Assembly: GCF_000186265.1 (NCBI RefSeq)
Contig: NC_014934.1
Coordinates: 2,170,001-2,234,000 of the forward strand
Direction of reading: 5' to 3'
DNA: 64,000 nt
Source of the DNA: Cellulophaga algicola DSM 14237
GTDB taxonomy: Bacteria > Bacteroidota > Bacteroidia > Flavobacteriales > Flavobacteriaceae
A model generated the notes under the pieces. It saw only the letters and a program-made list of their open reading frames with translations. It was not told the DNA's origin and ran no database searches. The stretch's first letter is position 1, and each line of letters begins with the position of its first letter. Both the position numbers and the translations under genes were made by a program. Below, one piece after another: positions 53,748 through 62,304 of this stretch.

Positions 53748-53821
53748 GATTTCTTGTGATTTAGAAGAATATTAAGAGGTGTTTATTAGCGTAAACGACC
53801 TCTTCATATTCAGTTTTTTAG

Positions 53822-56020
53822 TTATTTTTCCGGAATTAATTCTCCTGTTTCTTTTATTTTAATATCGGTACCTAAGCGTTGTAAATAGGCGATCATAGCA
53901 ACAATTTCACGATCTTTCATTTCAGTGAAATCCGCTCCGTTTTCTTTTGCATATTTCTTATCCGCTTCATACGTTTTTGCAAAGTCAGGATCAGCATATA
54001 AATTCTGTTCTATTTTGCTTGCTTGCTCGTCCATATTCTTTTCGGCATTCGCAATTTCATCTTCGGTATAAGGAACCCCTAGGGTGACCATAGTTTCCAT
54101 TTTACCTTGAATATTACTTCGGTCATGTTTATCTCTTATTAACCAAGAATAGGATGGCATAATAGAACCTGATGAGGTGCTTTGTGGATCATACATATGG
54201 TTTAAGTGCCAGTTATCTGAGTACTTGCCACCTACACGTAATAAATCTGGACCCGTACGTTTACTCCCCCATAAGAATGGATGATCATAGACAAACTCTC
54301 CTGCTTTAGCATATTCGCCATAACGTTCTACCTCACTTCTAAAGGGTCTTACCATTTGTGAGTGACACCCAACACAACCTTCTCTAATGTATAAATCGCG
54401 ACCCTCTAATTCTAGAGGCGTATATGGTTTTACACTTGTTATTGTTGGTATGTTAGATTTTACTAAAATGGTCGGAATAATTTGTACAGCCCCTCCAATT
54501 AAGATAGCTACTGTTGCTAAAATGGTTAATTGTATAGGCTTACGTTCTAACCAAGTGTGGAAACCTTCGCCAGATGTTCTTTTCTTAGAAACTTTAGTTA
54601 ATGCAGGAGCTTCGGCTAATTCATCCTCAACTTTAGTACCTGCTTTTATGGTAAGCACCACGTTGTAAATCATAACACATGCACCAATAATATACATGGT
54701 ACCACCAATAGCACGCATCCAATACATGGGCATTATCTCTGTTACCGTTTCTAGGAAATTACCGTATACTAATGTGCCGTCTGGATTAAATTCTTTCCAC
54801 ATTAAAGCTTGTGTAAAACCAGCTACATACATTGGTAAGGTGTAAAGAATAATACCTAGTGTACCTATCCAAAAGTGAAAATTAGCTAAACTAATAGAGG
54901 CTAATTTTGTTTTGAACATTTTAGGAACCATCCAATAGATCATACCAAATGTTAAGAACCCATTCCAAGCTAATGCACCAACATGCACGTGGGCAATAAT
55001 CCAATCACTAAAGTGAGCAATAGCATTTACATTTTTTAGAGAAAGTAGTGGTCCTTCAAAAGTAGCCATACCGTAACCGGTAATTGCAACCACCATAAAT
55101 TTAAGGGTAGGATCTGTTCTAACTTTATCCCAAGCTCCTCTTAAAGTTAATAGACCGTTGATCATACCACCCCAAGATGGTGCTAATAACATAATAGAAA
55201 AGGCTACTCCTAAATTTTGTGCCCATTCTGGCAATGCGGTATATAATAAATGGTGTGGTCCTGCCCAGATATATATAAATATTAAAGACCAAAAGTGAAC
55301 TATAGAAAGTTTATAAGAATATATAGGTCTGTTCGCAGCTTTAGGAACAAAATAATACATCAATCCTAAAAACGGTGTTGTCAAGAAAAACGCTACGGCA
55401 TTGTGTCCGTACCACCATTGTACCAAAGCATCTTGTACACCTGCATAAACAGAGTAACTTTTAAATGCACTTACGGGTAAGGCTAAACTATTAAAAATAT
55501 GAAGTACGGCAACCGTTACAAAGGTTGCTAAATAAAACCAGATAGCAACATACAAGTGACGTTGTCTTCTTTTAATCATGGTTCCGATGAGGTTAGCTCC
55601 AAAAGCAACCCAAACTACAGCAATAGCAATATCTATAGGCCATTCTAATTCTGCGTATTCTTTTGATGAGCTATACCCTAAAGGTAATGTTATGGCTGCA
55701 GCGACAATAATTAGTTGCCACCCCCAGAAATTAAAATTACTCAAAAAATCACTATACATACGCGCTTTCAGCAATCGTTGCGTAGAGTAGTAAACCCCCG
55801 CAAAAATGGCGTTTCCTACGAAAGCAAAAATTACGGCATTGGTGTGTAGTGGTCTTAAACGGCCAAAACTTAACCATGAAATACCATCCGTTAAATTTGG
55901 AAATAGAAACATGAGCGCCAAGAGTAGCCCTACTGACATACCTACAATTCCCCAGAACATGGTTGCGTAGAGGAATTTTTTAACGACTTTATTGTCGTAA
56001 TAAAACTGCTGTAATTCCAT
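53822..56020 (-). CDS. ccoN: Fused cbb3 oxidase subunits I and II (CcoN-CcoO)
   Basis: Residues 1-470 are CcoN, the haem-copper core with about twelve helices (for example RLRPLHTNAVIFAFVGNAIF, WYGHNAVAFFLTTPFLG and GPHHLLYTALPEW with copper/haem His residues, AHVHVGALAWNGF). After a linker, residues 505-732 are CcoO, with a helix (TILATVAILIGGAVQIIPTI) and CVGCHSQMVRPF for haem c. Fusion of the two subunits is characteristic of many Bacteroidota. The complex reduces O2 with high affinity and pumps protons. Confidence 0.95.
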   Translation of the reverse strand: MELQQFYYDNKVVKKFLYATMFWGIVGMSVGLLLALMFLFPNLTDGISWLSFGRLRPLHTNAVIFAFVGNAIFAGVYYSTQRLLKARMYSDFLSNFNFWGWQLIIVAAAITLPLGYSSSKEYAELEWPIDIAIAVVWVAFGANLIGTMIKRRQRHLYVAIWFYLATFVTVAVLHIFNSLALPVSAFKSYSVYAGVQDALVQWWYGHNAVAFFLTTPFLGLMYYFVPKAANRPIYSYKLSIVHFWSLIFIYIWAGPHHLLYTALPEWAQNLGVAFSIMLLAPSWGGMINGLLTLRGAWDKVRTDPTLKFMVVAITGYGMATFEGPLLSLKNVNAIAHFSDWIIAHVHVGALAWNGFLTFGMIYWMVPKMFKTKLASISLANFHFWIGTLGIILYTLPMYVAGFTQALMWKEFNPDGTLVYGNFLETVTEIMPMYWMRAIGGTMYIIGACVMIYNVVLTIKAGTKVEDELAEAPALTKVSKKRTSGEGFHTWLERKPIQLTILATVAILIGGAVQIIPTILVKSNIPTITSVKPYTPLELEGRDLYIREGCVGCHSQMVRPFRSEVERYGEYAKAGEFVYDHPFLWGSKRTGPDLLRVGGKYSDNWHLNHMYDPQSTSSGSIMPSYSWLIRDKHDRSNIQGKMETMVTLGVPYTEDEIANAEKNMDEQASKIEQNLYADPDFAKTYEADKKYAKENGADFTEMKDREIVAMIAYLQRLGTDIKIKETGELIPEK

Positions 56021-56022
56021 AA

Positions 56023-56226
56023 TTAATTGTTTAAACTTTTATTTAGTTGGATTGATTCTTCGGTTTCTTTAGGAGTCTTTTTAACTAACTCATCTTCAAA
56101 AAGCATACGTACTGATGGCGTATAGGAATCGTCATACTGACCGCTTTTTACCGAAACGATAAAAGCGATAAAAAAGACAACAGCAATACTGATACTAATT
56201 GCTAATAAAATATAAATAACACTCAT
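56023..56226 (-). CDS. ccoS: cbb3 oxidase assembly protein CcoS
   Basis: A 67-aa protein with one N-terminal helix (MSVIYILLAISISIAVVFFIAF) and the CcoS motif SGQYDD followed by RMLFEDE. CcoS is needed for cofactor insertion. It is the first gene behind the FNR-type promoter and ends 2 nt before ccoN. Confidence 0.92.
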   Translation of the reverse strand: MSVIYILLAISISIAVVFFIAFIVSVKSGQYDDSYTPSVRMLFEDELVKKTPKETEESIQLNKSLNN

Positions 56227-56245
56227 ACCTACCTGAATTCTTATG

Positions 56246-56288
56246 CAAAACTACGGGGATGACAAAATCTAAAATATGACTTTTGTCA
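56246..56288 (-). promoter_or_regulatory. FNR-type box and promoter of the cco operon
   Basis: On the minus strand the palindrome TGACAAAAGTCA (56288-56277) is followed, 29.5 nt from its centre, by TAGTTTTG (56253-56246). It predicts a start near 56240, 14 nt before the ccoS ATG. Confidence 0.75.
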
Positions 56289-56299
56289 GGTTATTGACT

Positions 56300-58696
56300 T
56301 TATTTTAATTTTTTGCCTAAAATATTGGTGGCAATTGTTGTAAAGGCTACGATGCTAATAGAACTTAAGGGCATTAATATGGCCGCAATGACGGGTTCTA
56401 ATTGTCCTGTAATCGCAAAATAAAGTCCTACGGCATTGTAGGCTAATGAGAGTACAAAACTCCATTTTATAATTTTCATCGCTTTTTTAGAAGCGAGTAT
56501 ATAGCTGTATAATTCTTCAAATTTTGTGGCATCTAAAATACCATCACAAGCAGGAGAAAATATCGTTACATTTTCAGAGATCGCAATACCTACATTACTT
56601 TGTGCTAAGGCACCAGCATCATTTAGACCATCGCCTACCATCATTACTTTTTTACCCTGCTCTTGTAATGATTTTATGAATTGTAATTTATGTTCGGGTT
56701 TTTGATTAAAGTATAATGGCGTTAATTTAGGAAGTAAGGCTTCCAATCGCTTTTTCTCTCCTTCATTATCACCAGAAAGGATAGCCACTTGTATGGTTTC
56801 ACTCATGGCTTTAAAGAGTTCTGAAATACCTGCTCTATATTGATTTTTAAAAATATAGCAGCCCTTGTAGGCTGAATTGCTGCTGATATGTACAGCGGTA
56901 TGTTCTATTTTATTTTGGTTCTCTTTACCTACAAAACTAGCGGAGCCCACCTTTATTTCACTATTATTGCTTGCACCAAAAATTCCTTTACCTACATGTT
57001 CCTCAAATTCGTCCAGAGTAACGATATTTTGAGCAGAAAGCAGGTCATATAAACTACGGCTCAAAGGATGGTTAGATGCTCTTAAGGTATTTTTTAATAA
57101 GGATTCTTCTTCTTCCGTAAGTTCTAGGCCTTCATAGGTTGCCGTGCTTTTTTTCGCAGTTGTAATGGTTCCTGTTTTATCAAAAATAGCCGTATCAATT
57201 TGTGCTAACTGTTCAATAGTTTGCGTATCCTTTAAGTAAAATTTATTTCGGCCAAAAATGCGTAGCATGTTTCCTAGGGTAAAAGGTGATGCTAGAGCAA
57301 TAGCGCATGGGCAGGCAATTATAAGCACAGCCGTAAATACATTTAGCGCTTTGCTGCTATCATAAAATAACCAAAAAGCAGTAGCGGTAAATGCAATGCT
57401 TAGCACAAAAATGGTAAAGCGCTTTCCAATGCTATCTGTAATGGTTTGAAATTTACTGGTTTTGTCTTCTTGAAAAACAGCATTACTCCATAATTGTGTA
57501 AGGTAACTTTGTGAAACAGTTTTTAAGGCTTCCATTTCAATAGCGCCATGTAATTGTTTTCCGCCTGCAAAAATCTTATCTCCAGAATTCTTATAGACAG
57601 GTTCAGATTCACCAGTAACAAAACTATAGTCAATCTTACCATTTCCAGTAATGAGAATACCATCTACCGGAATTAGTTCTTCATTTCTAAGCAGCAAGCG
57701 ATCTCCTTTTTTAATGGTATGGATCTGGGTAGTTTCTTCTGTACCATTAGGCAAAATTTTAGTGACCGCAATGGGAAAATAAGATTTATAATCGCGTTCA
57801 AAAGAAAGAAAAGAATAGGTTTTTTGCTGAAAAAATTTACCCAGAAGTAAGAAGAAAACGAGGCCTGTTAAGCTATCAAAAAATCCAGGTCCCCAATCAA
57901 AAATAATTTCTAGGGTACTGCGTATAAATAGCACCAAAATACCCAGAGCAATGGGAACGTCAATATTTAATAATTTAGAACGTAAGCCTTTATAAGCAGA
58001 GATAAAATAATCTCTTCCAGCATAAAATACTACAGGTAACGAAAAGCTAAACATCAGCCATCTAAAAAGGCCTTCATATTGGTTCAACCAAAAATCGCCG
58101 CCGTTAGTTTTATTACTCGATAAATCAAAATATTCTGGAAAGGATAAAAACATAACGTTTCCAAAGGCAAAACCTGCAATGCCTAGCTTGTAAAGTAAAC
58201 TCCGGTCTATAGATTTCTTTTTATTGTCATAATCATCTAAGGAAATATAAGGTTCATATCCAATATGTGCTAAGAGTAAAACAATAGCTTTTAAGGACGA
58301 CTTTTCTGTGGAATAGGTAATCCGAAGCATTTTTTTAGGAAAATCTACTTGAGAACTGCTAATGTTAGGGTTTAGTTTGTTTAAATTTTCTAGGATCCAA
58401 ATACACGAACTACAATGAATATTCGGGATGTATAAGTTTACAATTTGAAGGTGATTATCGGTAAATTCGGCGAGTCTTTCTACAATACTCTCTGTATCTA
58501 GAAAATCATATTTTCCTTCAATTACTTTTGGCGTACTACCGGCAGCAGACTGTAAGTCATAATAATAGGATAGATCATTACTAGAGAAAATTTCATAAAC
58601 AGTTTTGCACCCATTACAGCAAAATGTTTTTTCGTCAAAAAACAGTGGCGTTGCAGTGCAATCATCACCACAGTGATAGCAATCATTTGTACTCAT
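56300..58696 (-). CDS. ccoI: Copper-type P-type ATPase CcoI
   Basis: An N-terminal Cys-rich domain (CYHCGDDC, CCNGCKTVYEIF) and HMA-like segment with CSSCIWIL precede a P1B ATPase: TGE loop (SFVTGESEPVYK), the metal-binding CPC in IIACPCAIALASPF, phosphorylation DKTGTIT and hinge MVGDGLNDAGAL. CcoI exports copper for cbb3 oxidase maturation. I start at MSTNDCYHCG (798 aa); two upstream in-frame starts to 58717 lie at or before the predicted transcription start (near 58714). Confidence 0.93.
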   Translation of the reverse strand: MSTNDCYHCGDDCTATPLFFDEKTFCCNGCKTVYEIFSSNDLSYYYDLQSAAGSTPKVIEGKYDFLDTESIVERLAEFTDNHLQIVNLYIPNIHCSSCIWILENLNKLNPNISSSQVDFPKKMLRITYSTEKSSLKAIVLLLAHIGYEPYISLDDYDNKKKSIDRSLLYKLGIAGFAFGNVMFLSFPEYFDLSSNKTNGGDFWLNQYEGLFRWLMFSFSLPVVFYAGRDYFISAYKGLRSKLLNIDVPIALGILVLFIRSTLEIIFDWGPGFFDSLTGLVFFLLLGKFFQQKTYSFLSFERDYKSYFPIAVTKILPNGTEETTQIHTIKKGDRLLLRNEELIPVDGILITGNGKIDYSFVTGESEPVYKNSGDKIFAGGKQLHGAIEMEALKTVSQSYLTQLWSNAVFQEDKTSKFQTITDSIGKRFTIFVLSIAFTATAFWLFYDSSKALNVFTAVLIIACPCAIALASPFTLGNMLRIFGRNKFYLKDTQTIEQLAQIDTAIFDKTGTITTAKKSTATYEGLELTEEEESLLKNTLRASNHPLSRSLYDLLSAQNIVTLDEFEEHVGKGIFGASNNSEIKVGSASFVGKENQNKIEHTAVHISSNSAYKGCYIFKNQYRAGISELFKAMSETIQVAILSGDNEGEKKRLEALLPKLTPLYFNQKPEHKLQFIKSLQEQGKKVMMVGDGLNDAGALAQSNVGIAISENVTIFSPACDGILDATKFEELYSYILASKKAMKIIKWSFVLSLAYNAVGLYFAITGQLEPVIAAILMPLSSISIVAFTTIATNILGKKLK

Positions 58697-58719
58697 AATC
58701 ATTTGCTTTATACCCAATG

Positions 58720-58762
58720 CAAAGATGAATTATAAGGGGTATTAAATATATGACTTTTGTCA
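58720..58762 (-). promoter_or_regulatory. FNR-type box and ccoI promoter
   Basis: The palindrome TGACAAAAGTCA (58762-58751, minus) is 29.5 nt (centre to first base) from CATCTTTG (58727-58720), a near-consensus -7 element. The same palindrome serves the divergent regulator gene. Confidence 0.68.
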
Positions 58763-58793
58763 TGTTTAAAAATCTTGTTTAGCGCTAATTTTG
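58751..58793 (+). promoter_or_regulatory. FNR-type box and promoter of the Crp/Fnr gene
   Basis: TGACTTTTGTCA (58751-58762) is followed at the same 29.5-nt spacing by TAATTTTG (58786-58793). The start near 58799 leaves an 18-nt leader before ATG 58817. This implies autoregulation. Confidence 0.74.
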
Positions 58794-58816
58794 TAGCATC
58801 AGGTAATTTTATAATT

Positions 58817-59515
58817 ATGGTTGAGGAAATAGAAGTACGGTGTGAACAATGTGCTATTAGGAAGTTTAATGCCTTAAGAGCAATGAGTAAAGAAGAATTG
58901 AAACGAGTTTCTGATTCTAAAAGCACTAAGATTGTTAAAAAAGGAGAATCTATTTTTAAAGAGGGCGAAAAGCTAAACGGAGTTTTTTGTATTCGTGATG
59001 GTGTTGCTAAATTATCGAAGCTTAGTTCAAACGGAAAAGATCAAATTGTAAAATTAGCAACCAAAGGACACCTCCTTGGACAACGTTCTGTCATATCAGA
59101 AGAGTCTGCCAATTTAAGTGCTACGGCAGTAAGTACTACTCAGGTGTGTTTTATTCCAAAAGAAGGAATTATGAATACCTTACATACAAATCCTAATTTT
59201 GCGGTAGAGGTACTTCGGCATATGGCGCATGATTTAAAAGAAGCCGATGACGTTATTATCAACATGTCTCATAAATCTGTAAAACAACGTGTAGCAGAAG
59301 CTTTTTTATACATGAAAAATAGTTTTGGAGTAGATAATGAAGGTTTCCTCAACGTATCACTTTCTCGCGAAGAAATTGCAAATATTGTAGGAACAGCTAC
59401 GGAGTCTTGCATCAGAATCATATCAGAATTTAAAAAGGAGAAGTTCATTAAAACAGCGGGCAAGAAAATTGCGATTATTGATGAAATAGCACTCTTAGAT
59501 TTAATGAATAAGTAA
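58817..59515 (+). CDS. Crp/Fnr-family transcriptional regulator
   Basis: The N-terminus VRCEQCAIRKFNAL has a CxxC pair, then a cyclic-nucleotide-binding-type beta-roll (VKKGESIFKEGEKLNGVFCIRDG, GHLLGQRSVISEES) and a C-terminal winged helix (LSREEIANIVGTATESCIRIISEFKKE) with the recognition helix E..T.S..R pattern of Fnr proteins. I chose ATG 58817 (232 aa) because upstream frame positions overlap the promoter. Whether the Cys residues hold an Fe-S cluster is not evident. Divergent from ccoI, it probably controls the five boxed promoters. Confidence 0.92.
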   Translation: MVEEIEVRCEQCAIRKFNALRAMSKEELKRVSDSKSTKIVKKGESIFKEGEKLNGVFCIRDGVAKLSKLSSNGKDQIVKLATKGHLLGQRSVISEESANLSATAVSTTQVCFIPKEGIMNTLHTNPNFAVEVLRHMAHDLKEADDVIINMSHKSVKQRVAEAFLYMKNSFGVDNEGFLNVSLSREEIANIVGTATESCIRIISEFKKEKFIKTAGKKIAIIDEIALLDLMNK

Positions 59516-59548
59516 ATAGTTCCTGCTCAATTGCTTAGGAAATTAACC

Positions 59549-59591
59549 TGATAATTATCATAGTTTTACTTTTCTTCTTCTTCTATTTTTA
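59549..59591 (+). promoter_or_regulatory. FNR-type box and promoter of the second universal stress gene
   Basis: TGATAATTATCA (59549-59560), a perfect palindrome, is 29.5 nt (centre to first base) from TATTTTTA (59584-59591), a weak -7 element with the final G replaced. The start would be near 59597. Confidence 0.68.
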
Positions 59592-59613
59592 CCTCAAGAT
59601 TAAAACCAATCAA

Positions 59614-60516
59614 ATGAAAAATATTCTTCTTCCTACAGATTTTTCCAGCAATGCGTGGAATGCTATAACGTATGCTATTGAGTTGTATAAAGAGGAAGCT
59701 TGTACTTTTTATTTGTTGAATACGTATACACCAGCTATTTCTAATAGTCGGTTTATGGCAAGTACTTTACAAGGAGAAAGTTTTCTTGCAGAAAGTTATT
59801 CTAAGGAAGGGTTAACTGTTGTTTTAAATAAAATCCATACGAATTACACAAATTCGTTACATAAGTTTGTAACGGTTTCCTCGTTTAGTTTGTTAACCGA
59901 CCAAGTTAAACAGATGGTAGACGAATATGATATGGATGTTGTTATTCTTGGTACTAAAGGTACTTCTAGGGTGTCAGAAGTATTTATGGGAAGTAGTGCG
60001 GTAAAAGTAATTAAAACTGTTAGAAATTGTCCTGTATTGGCTATTCCTGAATATTTTGAATTTGAAACGCCAACGGAGATTGCTTTTGCAACAGATTTTA
60101 ATAGATTCTACTCACAGTCAGAATTAGAACCCATCATAAGTCTTGCTAAAACATTCAATTCTGTATTAAGAATCGTACATGTGCAACATGAGATAAAAGC
60201 GCTTACAGAGTTACAGCAATTTAACCTAAATATGCTGCGTAAATACTTTCATGAAGTAGCGCATTATGTACATACCGTATCAGAAGTAAACTCAGTATCA
60301 AAAACCTTAGAAATATTTGCTAATGAACTAGATATTCATCTACTAGCAATGTTGAATTATCAACATAGTTATATGGAGAAATTAACAAGAGAATCTGTAG
60401 TGAAACAATTAGCTTTTCATGCACAAATTCCGCTTTTAGTTATTCCAGAATTAGGGATGAGTGCCCCATCTAGGCATAAACAACAAAGTAAAAAAAACGA
60501 TTTTTCTTTAACATAA
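59614..60516 (+). CDS. Universal stress protein, two-domain
   Basis: The first Usp domain carries a nucleotide-type loop (LGTKGTSRVSEVFMGSSAVKVIK near 110-132); the second (about 150-285) lacks a recognisable loop and looks degenerate. 300 aa, cytoplasmic. The FNR-type box ties it to low-oxygen expression like its relative at 48447-49271. Confidence 0.88.
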   Translation: MKNILLPTDFSSNAWNAITYAIELYKEEACTFYLLNTYTPAISNSRFMASTLQGESFLAESYSKEGLTVVLNKIHTNYTNSLHKFVTVSSFSLLTDQVKQMVDEYDMDVVILGTKGTSRVSEVFMGSSAVKVIKTVRNCPVLAIPEYFEFETPTEIAFATDFNRFYSQSELEPIISLAKTFNSVLRIVHVQHEIKALTELQQFNLNMLRKYFHEVAHYVHTVSEVNSVSKTLEIFANELDIHLLAMLNYQHSYMEKLTRESVVKQLAFHAQIPLLVIPELGMSAPSRHKQQSKKNDFSLT

Positions 60517-60666
60517 TCTGTTTTTTAGTTAAAGAACATCCTAAAAAGGAAATGAGCCTTAATGCAAAAAAAAAGGTTTTTTAGTGTCGTCATAAAATTA
60601 TGTTACAGGAACTCAATTAACGCATCAAACAAATAGGAATCCTTAATTTTGATAAAAATTAAGATT

Positions 60667-61944
60667 ATGAATCTTCCGAATACCAATCAGAAAAGAATTG
60701 TTGTTATTGGTGGTGGCTTTGCAGGAATTTCTTTGGTAAAAAAACTTAAAGATTTAGACGCACAAATTGTAATGATAGACCGTCATAATTACCATACATT
60801 TCAGCCTTTATTATATCAAGTTTCTACAAGTGGACTAGAGCCCGATTCTATAGCGTACCCCATTCGAAAAATTTTAAAAGAATTAAATAATTTTTATTTC
60901 CGTTTGGCAGAAGTACAGCATATAGACCCTGTCAAAAAGGAAATTACAACAGCTATAGGTATTTTATCTTTTGATTATCTTGTGATCGCTACAGGGACAA
61001 AAACTAATTACTTTAATAATGAAAATATAGCTAAAAATGCGATGCCGATGAAAACGGTACCTCAAGCTTTGAATATTCGGAGTTTAATCTTGCAGAATTT
61101 TGAAAAAGCAGATGATACTTTAGAGGTGTCGGAGCGTAAAGCTTTGCTTAATTTTTGTATTGTAGGAGCCGGTCCAACAGGAGTAGAATTGGCAGGCGCT
61201 TTAGCAGAATTAAAGCAGAATGTATTCCCTAAAGATTATAAGCATTTAGATATTCAAGAAATGCAAATTCATCTGTTCGAAGGTGGCCCAAGAGTACTCC
61301 CGCCGATGAGTGAAACTGCATCTAAAAAAGCAACTGAATTTTTAGATAAATTAGGGGTTCAAATACACTTAAATACTATTGTGTCAGATTTTGATGGTAA
61401 AACAGTAACCTTGAAGGATGGGAAGACCTTAGAAACTAAAAATTTTATTTGGAGTGCAGGCGTAACAGGAGCGTCTATAAAAGGGTTGACTGAAGATAGT
61501 TTGGTGGCACGTTTAAATAGGTACAAAGTAAATACTTTTAACCAAGTAGCAGGTTTTGAAGATATATTTGCTATTGGAGATATTGCGTATATGGAGACAG
61601 TAGATTTTCCTAAAGGGCATCCTCAAGTAGCACAACCCGCTATTCAGCAAGGAGAAAATTTAGCTAAAAACTTAAAGAATCTCTTAGCAAACAAACCCTT
61701 AAAGGCTTTTATATATAGTGATAAAGGCACTATGGCTACGGTAGGCAGAAATAAAGCAGTCGTAGATTTAAAAAAGCTGAAATTTGGAGGCTTTCTAGCT
61801 TGGTTTATTTGGATGTTTGTACACCTTATGGCATTAGTAGGTTTTAGAAACCGAGTGATTGTCTTTTTTAATTGGGCTTACAATTATATAAACTATGATA
61901 AAGCGGCTCGTTTAATCGTACGCCCGTATACCACTAAGGACTAA
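60667..61944 (+). CDS. ndh: Type II NADH dehydrogenase (NAD(P)/FAD oxidoreductase)
   Basis: The FAD-binding RIVVIGGGFAGISLVKKL, DRHNYHTFQPLLYQVSTSGLEPDSIAYPIR, a second dinucleotide fold (IVGAGPTGVELAGALAEL) and DIFAIGDIAYM are NDH-2 features. A C-terminal hydrophobic segment (FLAWFIWMFVHLMALVGFRNR) anchors it to the membrane. It oxidises NADH and reduces menaquinone without pumping protons. The start is ATG 60667 (425 aa); upstream TTG is less likely. It has no FNR-type box. Confidence 0.92.
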   Translation: MNLPNTNQKRIVVIGGGFAGISLVKKLKDLDAQIVMIDRHNYHTFQPLLYQVSTSGLEPDSIAYPIRKILKELNNFYFRLAEVQHIDPVKKEITTAIGILSFDYLVIATGTKTNYFNNENIAKNAMPMKTVPQALNIRSLILQNFEKADDTLEVSERKALLNFCIVGAGPTGVELAGALAELKQNVFPKDYKHLDIQEMQIHLFEGGPRVLPPMSETASKKATEFLDKLGVQIHLNTIVSDFDGKTVTLKDGKTLETKNFIWSAGVTGASIKGLTEDSLVARLNRYKVNTFNQVAGFEDIFAIGDIAYMETVDFPKGHPQVAQPAIQQGENLAKNLKNLLANKPLKAFIYSDKGTMATVGRNKAVVDLKKLKFGGFLAWFIWMFVHLMALVGFRNRVIVFFNWAYNYINYDKAARLIVRPYTTKD

Positions 61945-61982
61945 AAAAGGAAAACAAGTTACAATATTTAGAAAACCTTTTC

Positions 61983-62097
61983 TATATTTGCATTGTTGTG
62001 TTGTGCTTTGTGAAAAGCACAAGTTGTGGTTAATTATTCTTTGCAAAAAGAATATGAAAACCGATGAAAGGCTTTCCTAATTTGGGAGGCTTTTTTT
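61983..62097 (+). ncRNA. Candidate ~100-nt small RNA with promoter and terminator
   Basis: TATATTTG at 61983-61990 predicts a start near 61997. The transcript would form TTGTGCTT...AAGCACAA (about 62000-62022) and ATTCTTT/AAAGAAT hairpins and end in AAAGGCTTTCC-TAATTT-GGGAGGCTTTT (62067-62094) with a T run. An eight-codon frame MKTDERLS (62054-62080) stops inside the terminator loop. I do not recognise the family. Confidence 0.5.
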
Positions 62098-62304
62098 GTT
62101 TCTACTCTTAAAGGTTGCCTTAATTTTCTTTCCTTTTGATACTCTAACTTAAGCTGTATAGAAAATTTACGTGTATTTCAACGTAAAAGACAAATAAAAT
62201 ACAGAAGGTATGTTAAATTATTTTATTTTTAGCTTGCTGCATAATTTTGTACGCAACAAATAGTTCTATTTGTGGGTGCACAGCAAAATTCTAAGAAATA
62301 GATT
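62098..62304 (+). promoter_or_regulatory. tssD upstream region with promoter and leader hairpin
   Basis: TAATTTTG at 62242-62249 is a -7 element predicting a start near 62256. The leader would begin with ACAAATA-GTTC-TATTTGT (62256-62273), a perfect stem-loop at the very 5' end. Nothing else is seen in 62098-62240. Confidence 0.5.

Noticed and set aside
58694-58717. Upstream start codons of ccoI
   Set aside because: They coincide with or precede the predicted transcription start near 58714, and homology begins at the Met at 58696.
58757-58816. TTG start giving a 252-aa Crp/Fnr protein
   Set aside because: That extension would translate the operator and the -7 element; ATG 58817 starts the conserved region.
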